Source of the DNA: Thermococcus sp. | GTDB taxonomy: Archaea; Methanobacteriota_B; Thermococci; Thermococcales; Thermococcaceae | Direction: 5' to 3' | Length of the DNA stretch: 64,000 bases | Assembly (NCBI GenBank): GCA_027075325.1 | Contig: JALTBN010000027.1 | Location: 1-64,000 of the forward strand | Shown here: piece after piece, positions 53,506-62,949 of the stretch | Position numbering within the stretch: position 1 is the first letter of the stretch | Layout: each line of letters opens with the position of its first letter | Program-made: the position numbers and the translations under genes | Notes under the pieces: generated by a model | The model's input: only the letters and a program-made list of their open reading frames with translations | Told to the model about the DNA's origin: nothing | Databases searched by the model: none

Positions 53506-54090
53506 ATGAGCATGTACAAGTACATTAGGGAAGCCTGGAAAAGTCCGAAGAAGAGCTATGTTGGTGAGCTCATAAAGAGGAGACTGATCCAGTGGAGAAG
53601 GGATCCGGTTGTAGTGCGCGCCGAGAGGCCAACGAGACTTGACAGGGCCCGCTCCCTTGGCTACCAGGCCAAGCAGGGCTACGTCATAGCCCGCGTCCGC
53701 GTCAGGAAGGGCGGAAGGAAGAGGCCCAGGTGGAAGGGCGGAAGGAAGCCGAGCAAGATGGGTCAGGTCAGGTACTCACCGAAGAAGAGCCTCCAGTGGA
53801 TCGCTGAGGAGAAGGCGGCAAGAAAGTTCCCGAACCTTGAGGTTCTCAACTCCTACTGGGTCGGAGAAGACGGTATGTACAAGTGGTTTGAGGTTATACT
53901 CGTTGACCCGCACCACCCGGCCATAAAGAACGACCCGAAGATAGCCTGGATAGCCGGCAAGGCCCACAAGGGCAGGGTCTTCCGTGGACTGACCAGCGCA
54001 GGAAAGAGGAGCCGCGGCCTGCTCAACAAGGGCAAGGGCGCTGAAAAGGTCAGGCCAAGCGTAAGGGCCAACAAGGGCAAGACCAAGTGA
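53506..54090 (+). CDS. rpl15e: Large-subunit ribosomal protein L15e
   Basis: A 194-residue archaeal/eukaryotic L15e. [27 protein letters not shown]-like [33 protein letters not shown] and the C-terminal [21 protein letters not shown] are typical. Very basic. ATG at 53506 is used with GGTGAGCAGG upstream; ATG at 53512 is an alternative. Single gene with its own promoter. Confidence 0.96.
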   Translation: MSMYKYIREAWKSPKKSYVGELIKRRLIQWRRDPVVVRAERPTRLDRARSLGYQAKQGYVIARVRVRKGGRKRPRWKGGRKPSKMGQVRYSPKKSLQWIAEEKAARKFPNLEVLNSYWVGEDGMYKWFEVILVDPHHPAIKNDPKIAWIAGKAHKGRVFRGLTSAGKRSRGLLNKGKGAEKVRPSVRANKGKTK

Positions 54091-54109
54091 ATTGAATTCC
54101 CTTCTTTTT

Positions 54110-54790
54110 CTATTCAAGTTTCAGGCCGAGAACCACGGCGACGAGTGTTGAGATCAGGATACCTACGTCCATTTTACTGAGACTGCAGTTGCTCAACGAC
54201 GTTCGCTTCTCTTCCGTGGAGAAGCCCCTTGCATTTAATGCCACCGGGAGTTCCTCCGCCCGGGAGAGTCCCCACATGATCAGGGGGACAACAAGGGTTC
54301 TCATACTCCAGAAGCGGAAGATGAAGCATCCCCTGCTGAAGTCAGCCCCTCTGGCCATCTGAGCGGTTTTTACGTTCTTAAGAACCCTCCTCCCCTCTTC
54401 CACGTTTTTTATAAGGAGAAAAAGCGAGAGGACAAACCAGGAGGGAAGCCCGATGGCTGTCAGTCCATCCCTTAGTTCACCGGGGTCCGTTGTGCTCGCC
54501 AATGCCCAAAAGGAAAAGAACATTAGGAAAAGCTTGAAGGAGTAGTCAACTGCCTCCATCACAGTACTTTCAAACGCCAGCCTTAGAACGAAGGCCGTGA
54601 TTACAAAAGGAGCAAACGCCATTATGCCCTCTTTAAGCCCGGCCCGATTCGCTCCCATTACCTTGATGAGAACAGCCAGAACGCCCAGCACAAGAAGTAG
54701 TCCCGGTGTTTTCATGAAGGGAAGAGCCATCGAGATTGAAAATACACACATCAGATTTATTATCGGGTTGATTTTCCATACCGTACCCAT
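54110..54790 (-). CDS. ECF transporter transmembrane protein (biotin module)
   Basis: A 226-residue CbiQ/EcfT/BioN-like protein with about five membrane helices. Near residue 140-165 the coupling segment (LKNVKTAQMARGADFSRG) contains the A-R-G motif that docks to the ATPase, and a second (LPVALNARGFSTEE) follows near 190. It should pair with the ATPase at 54760-55575 and BioY. It overlaps the ATPase gene by 31 nt. Confidence 0.85.
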   Translation of the reverse strand: MGTVWKINPIINLMCVFSISMALPFMKTPGLLLVLGVLAVLIKVMGANRAGLKEGIMAFAPFVITAFVLRLAFESTVMEAVDYSFKLFLMFFSFWALASTTDPGELRDGLTAIGLPSWFVLSLFLLIKNVEEGRRVLKNVKTAQMARGADFSRGCFIFRFWSMRTLVVPLIMWGLSRAEELPVALNARGFSTEEKRTSLSNCSLSKMDVGILISTLVAVVLGLKLE

Positions 54791-55575
54791 TTACCTTCAC
54801 CCAGCACATCGATAAGCTCTCTAACCGTCTTCACCGGACCGATTCCAAGTTCCCTCGAAATCCTTACCACATCCGGCGTTCTCAGCCCGTGCTCCTCCAT
54901 GTCGAGCTTCAAAAATTCATTAATATGGCCATCAAAGTTAACCCGGCCGTCCTCAAGGAGAATCACCCTCCCGGCTAACTCCATAACGAGGTCCATGTCA
55001 TGGGTCAAGATAACAACGCCTCGCCCGCTTTTGGAAAGTTTCTTTATGGTCTCCACAACCTCTAGCCTTCCCCTCAAGTCAAGGCCTGCCATCGGCTCAT
55101 CTATGACTATGTACTGCGGATCCATCGCCAGAACCGATGCTATTGCAAGCCTCTTCTGTTCTCCCCCACTCAGGGAAAAAGGACTCCTCCCTTCATAGTT
55201 TCTCAAACCTACCGCATTGAGAGCTTCCCTAGCTCTTCTTATAACCTCCTCCATGGACAGGCCAAGGTTGGCAGGCCCAAAGGCAGCCTCCCTCAGAACA
55301 GTTTCCTCAAAGAACATTCTCCTCGGATTCTGGAAGACGTACCCTACTGTTCTGCTGAGCTCCGAAGGGGACGCCCTCTTTGTGTCAAGCCCGTTAACGA
55401 TTACATTTCCTGATGTGGGCTTTAGTATGCCATTCATATGAAGGGCAAGGGTAGTTTTTCCACTCCCGTTGGGTCCAACCACGGCAGTCACTCCGTCGCC
55501 TATCTTCAAGTTGACCCCCTTCAGGGCCGCAATACCGTTGGGATATCTGTAGTTAACCCCCCTGAATTCTATCAT
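54760..55575 (-). CDS. ECF transporter ATPase (biotin module)
   Basis: A 271-residue ABC ATPase. Walker A GPNGSGKTT near residue 37, Q-loop YVFQNPRRMF, signature LSGGEQKR near 136, Walker B YIVIDEPMAG and H-loop LTHD are intact. It is BioM/EcfA-like. Only one ATPase gene is present, as in BioMNY, in contrast to the EcfA-EcfA' pairs of general modules. The start overlaps the biotin ligase gene by 4 nt. Confidence 0.9.
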   Translation of the reverse strand: MIEFRGVNYRYPNGIAALKGVNLKIGDGVTAVVGPNGSGKTTLALHMNGILKPTSGNVIVNGLDTKRASPSELSRTVGYVFQNPRRMFFEETVLREAAFGPANLGLSMEEVIRRAREALNAVGLRNYEGRSPFSLSGGEQKRLAIASVLAMDPQYIVIDEPMAGLDLRGRLEVVETIKKLSKSGRGVVILTHDMDLVMELAGRVILLEDGRVNFDGHINEFLKLDMEEHGLRTPDVVRISRELGIGPVKTVRELIDVLGEGKWVRYGKSTR

Positions 55576-56312
55576 TCCACCACCGCCCAGGAAAGCTTCG
55601 GAAGAAGCACGTTAAAAATACCCTCTGCCACGTCGAGGAGTCTTACTTTCCGCCCCAGCTCTATTGAAAGCGAAGTCGCCCCTGAAGGGACGGGATTGTT
55701 CACGTTCAAACCAACGCCGAGGACGGCAAATCTTATTTCATCTAGCTCTCCGTAGGCTTCCATTAAGATTCCCCCGACCTTCCTGCCATTTAGGAAGATT
55801 CCGTTTCTCGACACCTCGGGCATAAGACTCATCCTTTCCATGAACTCCCGTACTCCCCTTAAAGCGGACTCCTCAATTCTTCCCGAGAGCTCCATGGGTA
55901 TCTTTGGTCTTAGTATCACAGAGAAGTAGAGTCCTCCAAAGGGAGAGTGCCATATGCTTCCCTTTCTTCCCTTTCCACCCCTCTGTTCCCCTGCTATCAC
56001 CAAAAGGCCAGCGGGAGCACCCTTTTCCACAAGCTTCATGGCCTCATCCATCGTTGACTTTGTAACTGGGTAATAAACGGTCTTAAACTCAAGTTCCCAG
56101 GGATATGGAATGCCAGGGTCCCCAACGAGCTTGTATCCCACGGGTGCCGCCTCTATCTCATACCCCAACCTCTTGAGCTCTTCAATGTGCTTCCACACGG
56201 CTGTTCTTGATATCCCAAGTTCTTTCCCAAGGAACTCCCCGCTGACTATCGTTCTCTCCCGGAGAAGGGCTAAAATTTTTCTCTTTTGTGGACTGTCCTT
56301 CAGCGGCCTCAT
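55572..56312 (-). CDS. birA: Biotin-protein ligase with N-terminal repressor domain
   Basis: A 246-residue bifunctional BirA. Residues 1-62 are a winged helix (GEFLGKELGISRTAVWKHIEEL). The ligase domain follows with GEQRGGKGRKGSIWHSPFGG (biotinyl-AMP loop, GRGRxG-like), LYFSVILRP and KVGGILMEAYG. The ligase biotinylates its carrier protein, and the HTH should repress biotin genes when charged. A TATA-like TTTAAAATAT about 25 nt before ATG gives a leaderless start. Confidence 0.93.
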   Translation of the reverse strand: MRPLKDSPQKRKILALLRERTIVSGEFLGKELGISRTAVWKHIEELKRLGYEIEAAPVGYKLVGDPGIPYPWELEFKTVYYPVTKSTMDEAMKLVEKGAPAGLLVIAGEQRGGKGRKGSIWHSPFGGLYFSVILRPKIPMELSGRIEESALRGVREFMERMSLMPEVSRNGIFLNGRKVGGILMEAYGELDEIRFAVLGVGLNVNNPVPSGATSLSIELGRKVRLLDVAEGIFNVLLPKLSWAVVE

Positions 56313-56319
56313 GGATTAC

Positions 56320-56347
56320 GTTAACCTCAAATATTTTAAAAGTTAAC
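56320..56347. promoter_or_regulatory. BirA operator between birA and bioY
   Basis: GTTAAC (56320-56325) and GTTAAC (56342-56347) are separated by 16 bp, which is the BirA box arrangement known by comparative genomics (GTTAAC(C)-N14/16-(G/A)GTTAAC). It spans the A/T-rich TATA boxes of both divergent genes, so binding would block both promoters. Confidence 0.75.
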
Positions 56348-56371
56348 TCACTCCAGAAGACGGTGAAAGGG

Positions 56372-56884
56372 ATGGAAGTCGAAGACATCAGCTATGCATC
56401 GGTTTTTGGTGCGTTGACTGCTCTGGGGGCGTGGATAAGCGTTCCCATAGGCCAAGTACCGGTAACGCTCCAGGTTCTCTTCCTCCTGCTGAGCGGATTT
56501 CTACTCGGCGTCAAACGGGGCTTTTTGAGCCAGCTTGTTTATCTTTTCGCGGGTGCGGTTGGCCTGCCGGTCTTTGCAAACTTCAGAGGTGGGTTGGGAG
56601 TCTTTTACGGACCAACTGGGGGATACCTTCTGGCGTTTCCAATAGCCGCAGCGCTGGCTGGTCTCTCCTCCGGGAGACGGAGCGTTTGGCCATATCTGAC
56701 CACAGGTTTGCTGGCCGTAGCTACAATATACCTCCTCGGATGGGTGAGACTCTCTCTCATCATAGGCAGCCCAGAGAAGGCCTTAGCTGTCGGTGTAGCT
56801 CCGTTCATCCCCCTTGATATTGCCAAGGCCATCGTGGCGTCTGTAATAGCCGTCAGGGCGGTCAGGATTAAAGTCCCTTCCTGA
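56372..56884 (+). CDS. bioY: Biotin ECF substrate-binding protein BioY
   Basis: A 170-residue membrane protein with six helices. GQVPVTLQVLFLLLSGFLLG, the LPVFANFRGGLGVFYGPTGGYLLAFP block and PFIPLDIAKAIVASVIA are BioY hallmarks. It captures biotin for the adjacent ECF module. ATG at 56372 follows GGTGAAAGG. The 3' end overlaps the minus-strand gene by 17 nt. Confidence 0.95.
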   Translation: MEVEDISYASVFGALTALGAWISVPIGQVPVTLQVLFLLLSGFLLGVKRGFLSQLVYLFAGAVGLPVFANFRGGLGVFYGPTGGYLLAFPIAAALAGLSSGRRSVWPYLTTGLLAVATIYLLGWVRLSLIIGSPEKALAVGVAPFIPLDIAKAIVASVIAVRAVRIKVPS

Positions 56885-57458
56885 GAGTTTCCTCCGCGAA
56901 CTTCAGGTCAACGGAGCTTCTGACCCGGAGAAAGCTGAGCGTGACCTTTGGGTTCCTGGCGGCGAGGGGTTCTATTTCCACGGGCTCGTAGTCCATGTAA
57001 TCGCCGATGCAGGAGAGCCGTCTCAACCCCTCGGCCAGGCACGTTTCCAGGGCGTCGGAGAGGGCATCCACGTCATAGAAAGCGTGGGCAACTTCGAGAC
57101 TGCCGTCCGCCCAGCGGGGTATCAGGGCATCGGGATCGTTCTCTATGTAAAGGGTCGACAGGTAGTCAACCAGAAAGGGCATTATCAGGGGCATTCTACC
57201 GTCGGCCAGGAAGACGCCACCCGAAGAGGGGAGGACGCGCAGGAGCCCTTCCACATCATTCTCCGCTCTGACACCAACTGGGGAGCTGACGTGAAGGGAG
57301 TACTTCTTCACCTGGCTCGATGGGACAGCGGTCAGAACCTTGTCTATCCTCTTGGCGCGGAGGAACCGCTCCTCAACCACCCTGACCATTGGGGCGTCGC
57401 CGATGGGAGTGAGGGGACTTATGAACCTGCCGGGAAACGAGAGCACAACCGCCAGCAT
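56868..57458 (-). CDS. MobA/CobY-like nucleotidyltransferase family protein
   Basis: A 196-residue protein with a GT-A-like fold. The N-terminal AVVLSFPGRFISPLTPIGDAPMV replaces the usual G-G-x-S/T-R-M-G loop of MobA/CobY nucleotidyltransferases in degenerate form. ENDVEGLLRVLPSSGGVFLADGRMPLI corresponds to the D-x-P region. The family transfers GMP to molybdopterin or cobinamide phosphate; the changed loop leaves activity open. Confidence 0.55.
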   Translation of the reverse strand: MLAVVLSFPGRFISPLTPIGDAPMVRVVEERFLRAKRIDKVLTAVPSSQVKKYSLHVSSPVGVRAENDVEGLLRVLPSSGGVFLADGRMPLIMPFLVDYLSTLYIENDPDALIPRWADGSLEVAHAFYDVDALSDALETCLAEGLRRLSCIGDYMDYEPVEIEPLAARNPKVTLSFLRVRSSVDLKFAEETLRKGL

Positions 57459-57517
57459 GGGTTCCCCTCCGGGCGATGGTTTTTAAAAGGCTCGGTTGAA
57501 GGAGGGTGGGGATAACT

Positions 57518-57964
57518 ATGAGGGCCCATCACGTAAGGATAACCACCTTCATCCATGCAACTGAGGACGAGGATAAGGTTCTCGACGCAATAGCGACGCT
57601 TATACCGGAGGAAATCGATGAGGAGGACATTTACTTCGACGTCAGCGAGACGAAGGGGTATTTCGGGAACCCCATAAAGGTCGTCAACGCGGAGATAACG
57701 AGGAGCCGGGCGGTAAGGTCGTTTTTAAAGAACCTCAAAGAACTGCTGAGCGAGGGGGACAGGAGCTACATCCTGGAGCACCTCGACGAAAAGGTCGACG
57801 AGGAGGGAACGCTCTACCTCCGCTTTAACAAGCAGAAGGCTTATCTTGGAGAGGTGGAGCTCGACGAGGGAGCGGACGTTGTTCAGGTTAGGATAAAGGT
57901 CAAGGCCTTTCCGATGAGGAAGGAAGCCGTTATCAAAGACGTAAGGGAGTGGCTTGAGGAATGA
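57518..57964 (+). CDS. Archaeal RNA-binding protein (COG1325)
   Basis: A 148-residue protein with a ferredoxin-like start ([22 protein letters not shown]) and a second alpha/beta unit ([21 protein letters not shown]). COG1325 proteins, sometimes called exosome-associated, are coupled to RNase P component 3, as here by a 4-nt ATGA overlap. Start ATG at 57518 with GGAGGGTGGGG. Confidence 0.8.
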   Translation: MRAHHVRITTFIHATEDEDKVLDAIATLIPEEIDEEDIYFDVSETKGYFGNPIKVVNAEITRSRAVRSFLKNLKELLSEGDRSYILEHLDEKVDEEGTLYLRFNKQKAYLGEVELDEGADVVQVRIKVKAFPMRKEAVIKDVREWLEE

Positions 57965-58638
57965 CTGCCCCGGAAACGGAAGAAATCTCCTTCTCGCGGG
58001 ATAGGTATATCGAGATGGACGTGAGGAGTCCGGAAGCTTATGAAACAGCGGAGGAGTGGTTCGACGGGGTTGTCTTCTCGAAGAAGGTGGTGCTTAGCAA
58101 GGAGCCGGAATGGGGCTCGCTCAAGGAAGAGCTGAGGGAACTGAGGAGTGAGTACAGGCGCGTGGCAATTCTCCTCGTCACCGGAAAACCAAGTCTCGTC
58201 CGCGAGGTCAGGAAGAGGTTTCCAAGCTTTCCACTCTATGTCCAGGGAGGAGACCTGCGCGTTAACAGGGCCGCCATTGAGAACGGAGCCGATGCAGTCA
58301 TAAGCCCATGGTTCGGGAGAAAGGACCCAGGGCTCGACCACATACTGACCAGAATGGCGGCCAGGAGAGGCGTGGCAATAGGTTTTTCTCTGTCCCCAGT
58401 TCTACACGCGACGCCTTACGAGAGGGTTCAGATTCTGCGCTTCATGTTTAAAACGTGGGAGCTCGTCAGGAAATACTCAACGCCGAGGTTTATCACCAGC
58501 TCTGCACAGGAGAAGTGGGACGTCCGGGCTCCCAGGGATTTGATGAGCCTTGGGATAAACATCGGGATGGAGGCCCCCCAGGCGAAGGCGAGCCTTGACT
58601 TTTATCCGAGAAGTATCCTCGGAAAGTACAGTCTCTAA
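57961..58638 (+). CDS. rnp3: RNase P protein component 3 (Rpp30)
   Basis: A 225-residue PHP/TIM-barrel-like protein. [12 protein letters not shown] at the start, [26 protein letters not shown] in the middle and [27 protein letters not shown] near the end fit archaeal Rpp30. It pairs with Pop5 in RNase P. It is translationally coupled to the COG1325 gene. Confidence 0.92.
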   Translation: MTAPETEEISFSRDRYIEMDVRSPEAYETAEEWFDGVVFSKKVVLSKEPEWGSLKEELRELRSEYRRVAILLVTGKPSLVREVRKRFPSFPLYVQGGDLRVNRAAIENGADAVISPWFGRKDPGLDHILTRMAARRGVAIGFSLSPVLHATPYERVQILRFMFKTWELVRKYSTPRFITSSAQEKWDVRAPRDLMSLGINIGMEAPQAKASLDFYPRSILGKYSL

Positions 58639-58675
58639 TAGGTCTATCCTCTGAAGCTGAAGAGTTGAAAAGGGC

Positions 58676-59134
58676 TCACGCAGCCTCAACCTGGTCGTAT
58701 ATCGATTTTCCCTCAAGGTGGCGCATGAGGATATCGTAGGCGAACTCCCTCATCTCCGTGCTCATGCGGTCGTAAAGTATCTCCGGCCCTTTGAGGTTGT
58801 TCTTGTCAACGGCCGACACCAGAGCCCGAACCTCCGGCATAACCGCCCTCAGGAGGGCTTCCACGAGCTCAGGGTATTCCTCCTCGTCGAGCTCTTCCTC
58901 CCCCTCAAAACCAAGATAAACAATCACCGCGCCCATCTGAATGGACAGGAGTATCTCGTTCTCCGTGACGTCGAAGAGTGAGAAGTTGTAGCCTGCTCTG
59001 TTCCCACGGGCCACCATAACCCCCGTTAGCCGTATGGGAAAACTGCCTTCTTCCCCCTCCTCCGGGCTGAACTTGGAGAGCAGCTCAAGTACGGCAGCTC
59101 TGATGTCCTCGATGATGCTCACCCAACCACCCAT
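58676..59134 (-). CDS. Conserved hypothetical protein, 152 aa
   Basis: A soluble, acidic protein that is not recognised: a helical start (EDIRAAVLELLSKFSPEE), a beta-rich middle (IRLTGVMVARGNRAGYNFSLFDV, ILLSIQMGAVIVYLGFEG) and a helical end. ATG at 59134 or GTG at 59122, the latter with GGTGGTTGG close upstream. It stands alone between rnp3 and the membrane protein gene. Confidence 0.6.
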   Translation of the reverse strand: MGGWVSIIEDIRAAVLELLSKFSPEEGEEGSFPIRLTGVMVARGNRAGYNFSLFDVTENEILLSIQMGAVIVYLGFEGEEELDEEEYPELVEALLRAVMPEVRALVSAVDKNNLKGPEILYDRMSTEMREFAYDILMRHLEGKSIYDQVEAA

Positions 59135-59258
59135 AGGCGGTCAGGTTAAAAGGGTTTCCGCGGACCAAGGGGGATAATATTTTTCTAAAACTCCGGAAGA
59201 GTAATTCCTGCCGAAAAGCTCATAAATACGTCCGTGATAGAATTAGCGGGGGGATAAG

Positions 59259-59720
59259 ATGAAACCGATACCGTTCCTGGCAGCGTTGCTGGTGCTCGTG
59301 GCAATGACGATGCCGTGGTTCACAGCGGACAATACTCAGAGAATGGGGGTCCTTGCAACATCGGGACATAGTGACAACGGCGAACTCACCCTCTGGAACA
59401 TCACTAAGGAAGTTTACTCCAACCCGGTGACCATTAAAGAGAATGTCTTAAAGACACTCCGCATAGAGTCAGCGTCATCCTTCGAATCCATACTTCCGAT
59501 ACTGGGCATTCCCCTCGTAATCCTCGGGGCTGTCATTGGACTGTTCAAGGGCAGGGCAGGCCACGGAATGGGACTGCTTGGAATGGTGCTTCTTACGTTG
59601 CCCCTGATATACTCGCCCGGAGAGGGAATACGGAGCGGCAGCCTCACCGTGGGGATAGGCTACGTGCTGGCATGGGTGGGGTTCTCGGTAGGCCTCGTCT
59701 CCGCGCTGGCCTCAAAGTAA
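59259..59720 (+). CDS. Small membrane protein
   Basis: A 153-residue protein: one N-terminal hydrophobic helix (PFLAALLVLVAMTMPWF), an external loop of about 50 residues, then three membrane helices (residues about 75-95, 103-115, 127-150). No family was recognised. A TATA-like CTCATAAATAC (59219-59229) and GGGGGGATAAG before ATG mark it as expressed. Confidence 0.6.
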   Translation: MKPIPFLAALLVLVAMTMPWFTADNTQRMGVLATSGHSDNGELTLWNITKEVYSNPVTIKENVLKTLRIESASSFESILPILGIPLVILGAVIGLFKGRAGHGMGLLGMVLLTLPLIYSPGEGIRSGSLTVGIGYVLAWVGFSVGLVSALASK

Positions 59721-59752
59721 TGGATCCGAGCCAGAATTAGACATGAAAAGAA

Positions 59753-59767
59753 GGGGCTAATCGCCCC
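59753..59767. terminator. GGGGC-TAATC-GCCCC hairpin between convergent genes
   Basis: A 5-bp perfect G/C stem with 5-nt loop lies between the end of the small membrane protein gene and the end of nhaC. It may act as a terminator from either side, though no long T-run follows. Confidence 0.35.
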
Positions 59768-59774
59768 CATTTCT

Positions 59775-61682
59775 TCAGTCTTCCGCAACAACGTGGACCG
59801 GGACTTTCCCTCCGGGCACCCCATGTTTTCTTCCATACCATTCGCTGAGGGTGTACCAGGCGCCCACAAGAAGGCCAAGACCTACAGGCAGCAGGATTAA
59901 CCAGCTCCGGACTCCCGCGGCAAACAGGAGATACAGGACTATCCCCACGGAAGCCGCCGTCACCGCGTATGGTATCTGGGTTGTCACGTGGTCTATGTGG
60001 TCCGAACCGCTGAACATGGAGCTCATGATGGTCGTATCGCTTATAGGCGAGCAGTGGTCGCCGAAGATACCACCGGCGAAGACCGCGCCGATGCTGGCGA
60101 AGACCTCCGGGCCAACCCGCCCGGTTACTCCGTAGGCAAGCGGTATGGCTATGGGCATCATTATGGCGAAGGTGCCCCAGCTCGTGCCCGTCGTGAAGGA
60201 TATGAACATGGCCACGAGAAAGACTATCAGCGGGACTACCCCACCGCTTATCCCAACGTTCTTGGCCAGGCCGACGACGTAGTCAGCGGTACCCACTGCG
60301 TCAGCAGCGCTCTTTATGCTCCAGGCCAGAACGAGTATCGCCATCGCGAACATCATCTGCTTCATTCCCTGGACTATCGCCAGCTCCATCTCGCTGAAAT
60401 CCATCTGCCTTCCGATCGCTATCAGGAGGAGCGCACCGAGTACCATTGTGAAGCTCCCCCAAAGAAGGGCAGTCGCTGAATCTGAACTGCTCAGGATTTC
60501 CATGGCCCCAGGAGGCTTGTATGCCCCAATTCTCAGCTCTGAAATGGTGTATGGTTTTCCCGAATACAGCCCCTCCAGGATTGCTTTTCTCCTGTCCTCT
60601 CCCAAAATTCCAGCAGCGTTCAGGACTTTCTTTACGTTGTCCTCGTAGGTCTCTCTGGTGGAATCGCCATCAACGTAGGACAGTTTTTCAATGCCCTCAT
60701 CGTACGGGAATATCTCAACGTTTTTGAGAACGACGTCCTGCCCGGACATCAGTCTGTCGATGATGGCGTCGCTCTGGTTGGAAAGACCCAGTATGCCCAG
60801 CATAGCTTGATTATCCGAGACAAAGCTATCGCGGTAACCGTTAATGCCCGTGTACCACATGCCGCCGAGTGCCACGAGTATGAGGAGGCTTATTGGGATT
60901 ACAAAGTGCCACACCGTCCCTTTCTCGCTTGGGTCTCCCAGGTCGCTCTTCGTGGCTATAAGAGGGTTTGCACCGTCGCGGAGAACCTTTCCGGTCGTTC
61001 TGGCTCGAACTTCCGCGTGAAGCATCGGGCCGTAGTGCCTGTGCGTGTAGGCCACCAGGAGCACAAGGATTATCGCAAATATGGAGTAGAACCGGTACGG
61101 GACGCTGTGGAGCCAGGCGTAGTACTCACCCGTCGAGATACCAAGGTCAACGAAGGTTTCCTTTATGAGACCGAGCTCGTACCCTATCCACGTCGAGACG
61201 AGGGCGATTCCAGCTACGGGAGCCGCAGTTGAATCGTCGATGTAGGCCAGCATCTCCCTGGAAACCCTCGCACTATCCGTTATCGGTCTCATGGTGTTTC
61301 CTACGATGATCGTGTTGGTGTAGTCATCGAAGAACACGAGCACTCCCAGTAGCCAGCCAAGAACGGATGCGTCCCTGCTGCTCTTGACCCTCCTTGAGAG
61401 GGCGTGGGCCACCGCGTGCACCCCTCCGGACTTGTATATCAAGCCAACGCCAGCTCCTATCAGCAGATTGAACACGATAACCGTCGCGTTCCATTTGTCG
61501 GTTACGTTCTCCATGATCCACTCCCAAGTCTGTACAGTTCCCGCCACCGGATTCCAGCCCGAGACCATCACCCCACCTATCCAGACGCCCGCAAAGAGGG
61601 CAAATAGGACCCTTCTCGTCCACATGGCGAGGAGGATAGCCACCAGCGGCGGGAGCAGTGATAGTGCACCAAAGTCCGTCAT
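59775..61682 (-). CDS. Na+/H+ antiporter NhaC family protein
   Basis: A 635-residue membrane protein with about 12 helices. FFDDYTNTIIVGNTMRPI, SFTTGTSWGTFAIMMPIAIPLA and FGDHCSPISDTTIMSSMFSG are the NhaC signatures; the acidic residues in the last two bind the cation. An insert of about 120 residues after residue 300 is likely extracytoplasmic. ATG at 61682 follows GGAGGTGA. NhaC-type carriers exchange Na+, or amino acids with ions, so substrate is not certain. Confidence 0.88.
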   Translation of the reverse strand: MTDFGALSLLPPLVAILLAMWTRRVLFALFAGVWIGGVMVSGWNPVAGTVQTWEWIMENVTDKWNATVIVFNLLIGAGVGLIYKSGGVHAVAHALSRRVKSSRDASVLGWLLGVLVFFDDYTNTIIVGNTMRPITDSARVSREMLAYIDDSTAAPVAGIALVSTWIGYELGLIKETFVDLGISTGEYYAWLHSVPYRFYSIFAIILVLLVAYTHRHYGPMLHAEVRARTTGKVLRDGANPLIATKSDLGDPSEKGTVWHFVIPISLLILVALGGMWYTGINGYRDSFVSDNQAMLGILGLSNQSDAIIDRLMSGQDVVLKNVEIFPYDEGIEKLSYVDGDSTRETYEDNVKKVLNAAGILGEDRRKAILEGLYSGKPYTISELRIGAYKPPGAMEILSSSDSATALLWGSFTMVLGALLLIAIGRQMDFSEMELAIVQGMKQMMFAMAILVLAWSIKSAADAVGTADYVVGLAKNVGISGGVVPLIVFLVAMFISFTTGTSWGTFAIMMPIAIPLAYGVTGRVGPEVFASIGAVFAGGIFGDHCSPISDTTIMSSMFSGSDHIDHVTTQIPYAVTAASVGIVLYLLFAAGVRSWLILLPVGLGLLVGAWYTLSEWYGRKHGVPGGKVPVHVVAED

Positions 61683-61900
61683 ATTTTCACCTCCAAAGTG
61701 CTCTTTCCCAAAGTTGTTCACATATTTAAAAAACTTTTCAGAAAATTTTAGATATACTGACGAATTTTCCAAGAATCTTCGCCACTGGTCATGCCCAGTT
61801 ATATACTCAACGAGCCTTACCGAGACGTTCAGGTACGGTGTTGGAAATAAAATGACAAAAGAGCGAGGAAAATCAAAAGACGGCCAGCGGCCAGTTTTGA

Positions 61901-62497
61901 TCAGCGGAGCCCCACCAAAATCTCTCTCAACTTCGCGAAATCCCTTCTCAGTTCCTCCCTAAGCGGCGGCCTGTATAGGGCGGCTGCCGGATGGTACATC
62001 GGCATTACCGTGATTTTCCCGAAGAGGGTGTGGGCCTCAAAGGTCTTCCCGTGGATTTTGCTTATCGACTCTGGCTCGAAGCCGAACTTCCTGAGGATGT
62101 AGCCCATTGAATGCCTTCCCAGGGGCACGATAACCTTCGGCCTGATGATATCTATCTGCCTGTCGAGGTAGGGAGAGCAGGCTTTAATCTCCTCCTCCGT
62201 CGGGTCGCGGTTCTCCGGCGGACGGCACTTGACGATGTTGGTGATGTAAACTTCCTCCCTGCTCAGGCCTATTTCCCCGAGGAGCTCGTCGAGCACCCTT
62301 CCCGCTCTTCCAACGAAGGGAAGGCCCTTCTGGTCTTCCCAGTAGCCGGGGGCCTCACCCACGAACATAACCCTTGCATCGTAGCTCCCGGCACCGGGGA
62401 CGGCGTTAGTCCTGAGCTTCCCGAGGGGACACCTCTGGCAGTTCCTGATTTTCTCCTCAAGCCCGTGCATCAGCATCTCCTTTTTAGAATCCACCAT
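61901..62497 (-). CDS. udg: Type-4 uracil-DNA glycosylase
   Basis: A 198-residue thermostable UDG that removes uracil from deaminated DNA. Motif A is VMFVGEAPGYWEDQKGLPFVGRAG (near residue 45) and motif B is MPMYHPAALY-like MYHPAAALYRPP. The Fe-S cysteines are C20 and C23 in NCQRCPLG, C90 in VKCRPPENR and C106 in IKACSPYL. The normal size and complete ligands indicate activity. It follows the small helical gene on the same strand after 9 nt. Confidence 0.95.
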   Translation of the reverse strand: MVDSKKEMLMHGLEEKIRNCQRCPLGKLRTNAVPGAGSYDARVMFVGEAPGYWEDQKGLPFVGRAGRVLDELLGEIGLSREEVYITNIVKCRPPENRDPTEEEIKACSPYLDRQIDIIRPKVIVPLGRHSMGYILRKFGFEPESISKIHGKTFEAHTLFGKITVMPMYHPAAALYRPPLREELRRDFAKLREILVGLR

Positions 62498-62506
62498 AAG
62501 AGACCC

Positions 62507-62857
62507 TCACACAAGGGATTTCTGGTTTAAGTAAGCCCGCAGGAGCTCCACCCAGGCAGTGTAGTAGCCCTTCTCATACTCATCCCGGAACTCCTGAGAG
62601 ATTATATCCTCAAAGCGCTTCAGGAACTCTTCCGCCCGTTCTCTGTCGTTCTTTGATACAATCTGGAAGAGGAAAGAATCCGAGTCGTTGTCCTGCAGGG
62701 CGCTCAGGAATCCGTTTACTGCTCTAGCGTATCCCCTCCCCCATTCATCAGAGCCCGCCATCTTCAGGAGTTTCTCAAGGTGCCCCTTTGCCCTGCTGAA
62801 GTCTCTCCTAAGAAGGGCCCGCAGGAACATTTCCATTCTCATGTCTCTGGCCGACAC
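62507..62857 (-). CDS. Small helical protein upstream of udg
   Basis: A 116-residue protein with TPR-like helix pairs (LRALLRRDFSRAKGHLEKLLKM, YEKGYYTAWVELLRAYLNQK). Not recognised. GTG at 62857 is chosen since GGTGGTGA lies 6 nt upstream. The upstream ATG at 62887 sits only 3 nt after the TATA-like GTTAAAAG and so cannot be within the transcript. Confidence 0.6.
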   Translation of the reverse strand: MSARDMRMEMFLRALLRRDFSRAKGHLEKLLKMAGSDEWGRGYARAVNGFLSALQDNDSDSFLFQIVSKNDRERAEEFLKRFEDIISQEFRDEYEKGYYTAWVELLRAYLNQKSLV

Positions 62858-62929
62858 TTCAATCACCACCTGCCTTTGGATGGGCATCTTTTAACGATTT
62901 CCCGCCATTTCCCACATTTGTCCCATACC

Positions 62930-62949
62930 TATGAAGCAAAATCTTCATA
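62930..62949. promoter_or_regulatory. Inverted repeat upstream of the tes promoter
   Basis: TATGAAGCAAAATCTTCATA is a 7-bp perfect inverted repeat with 6-bp spacer. It ends about 14 bp before the TATA-like CTTTTATACC (62963-62972) of the tes gene. This position suits an activator or repressor. Confidence 0.45.
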
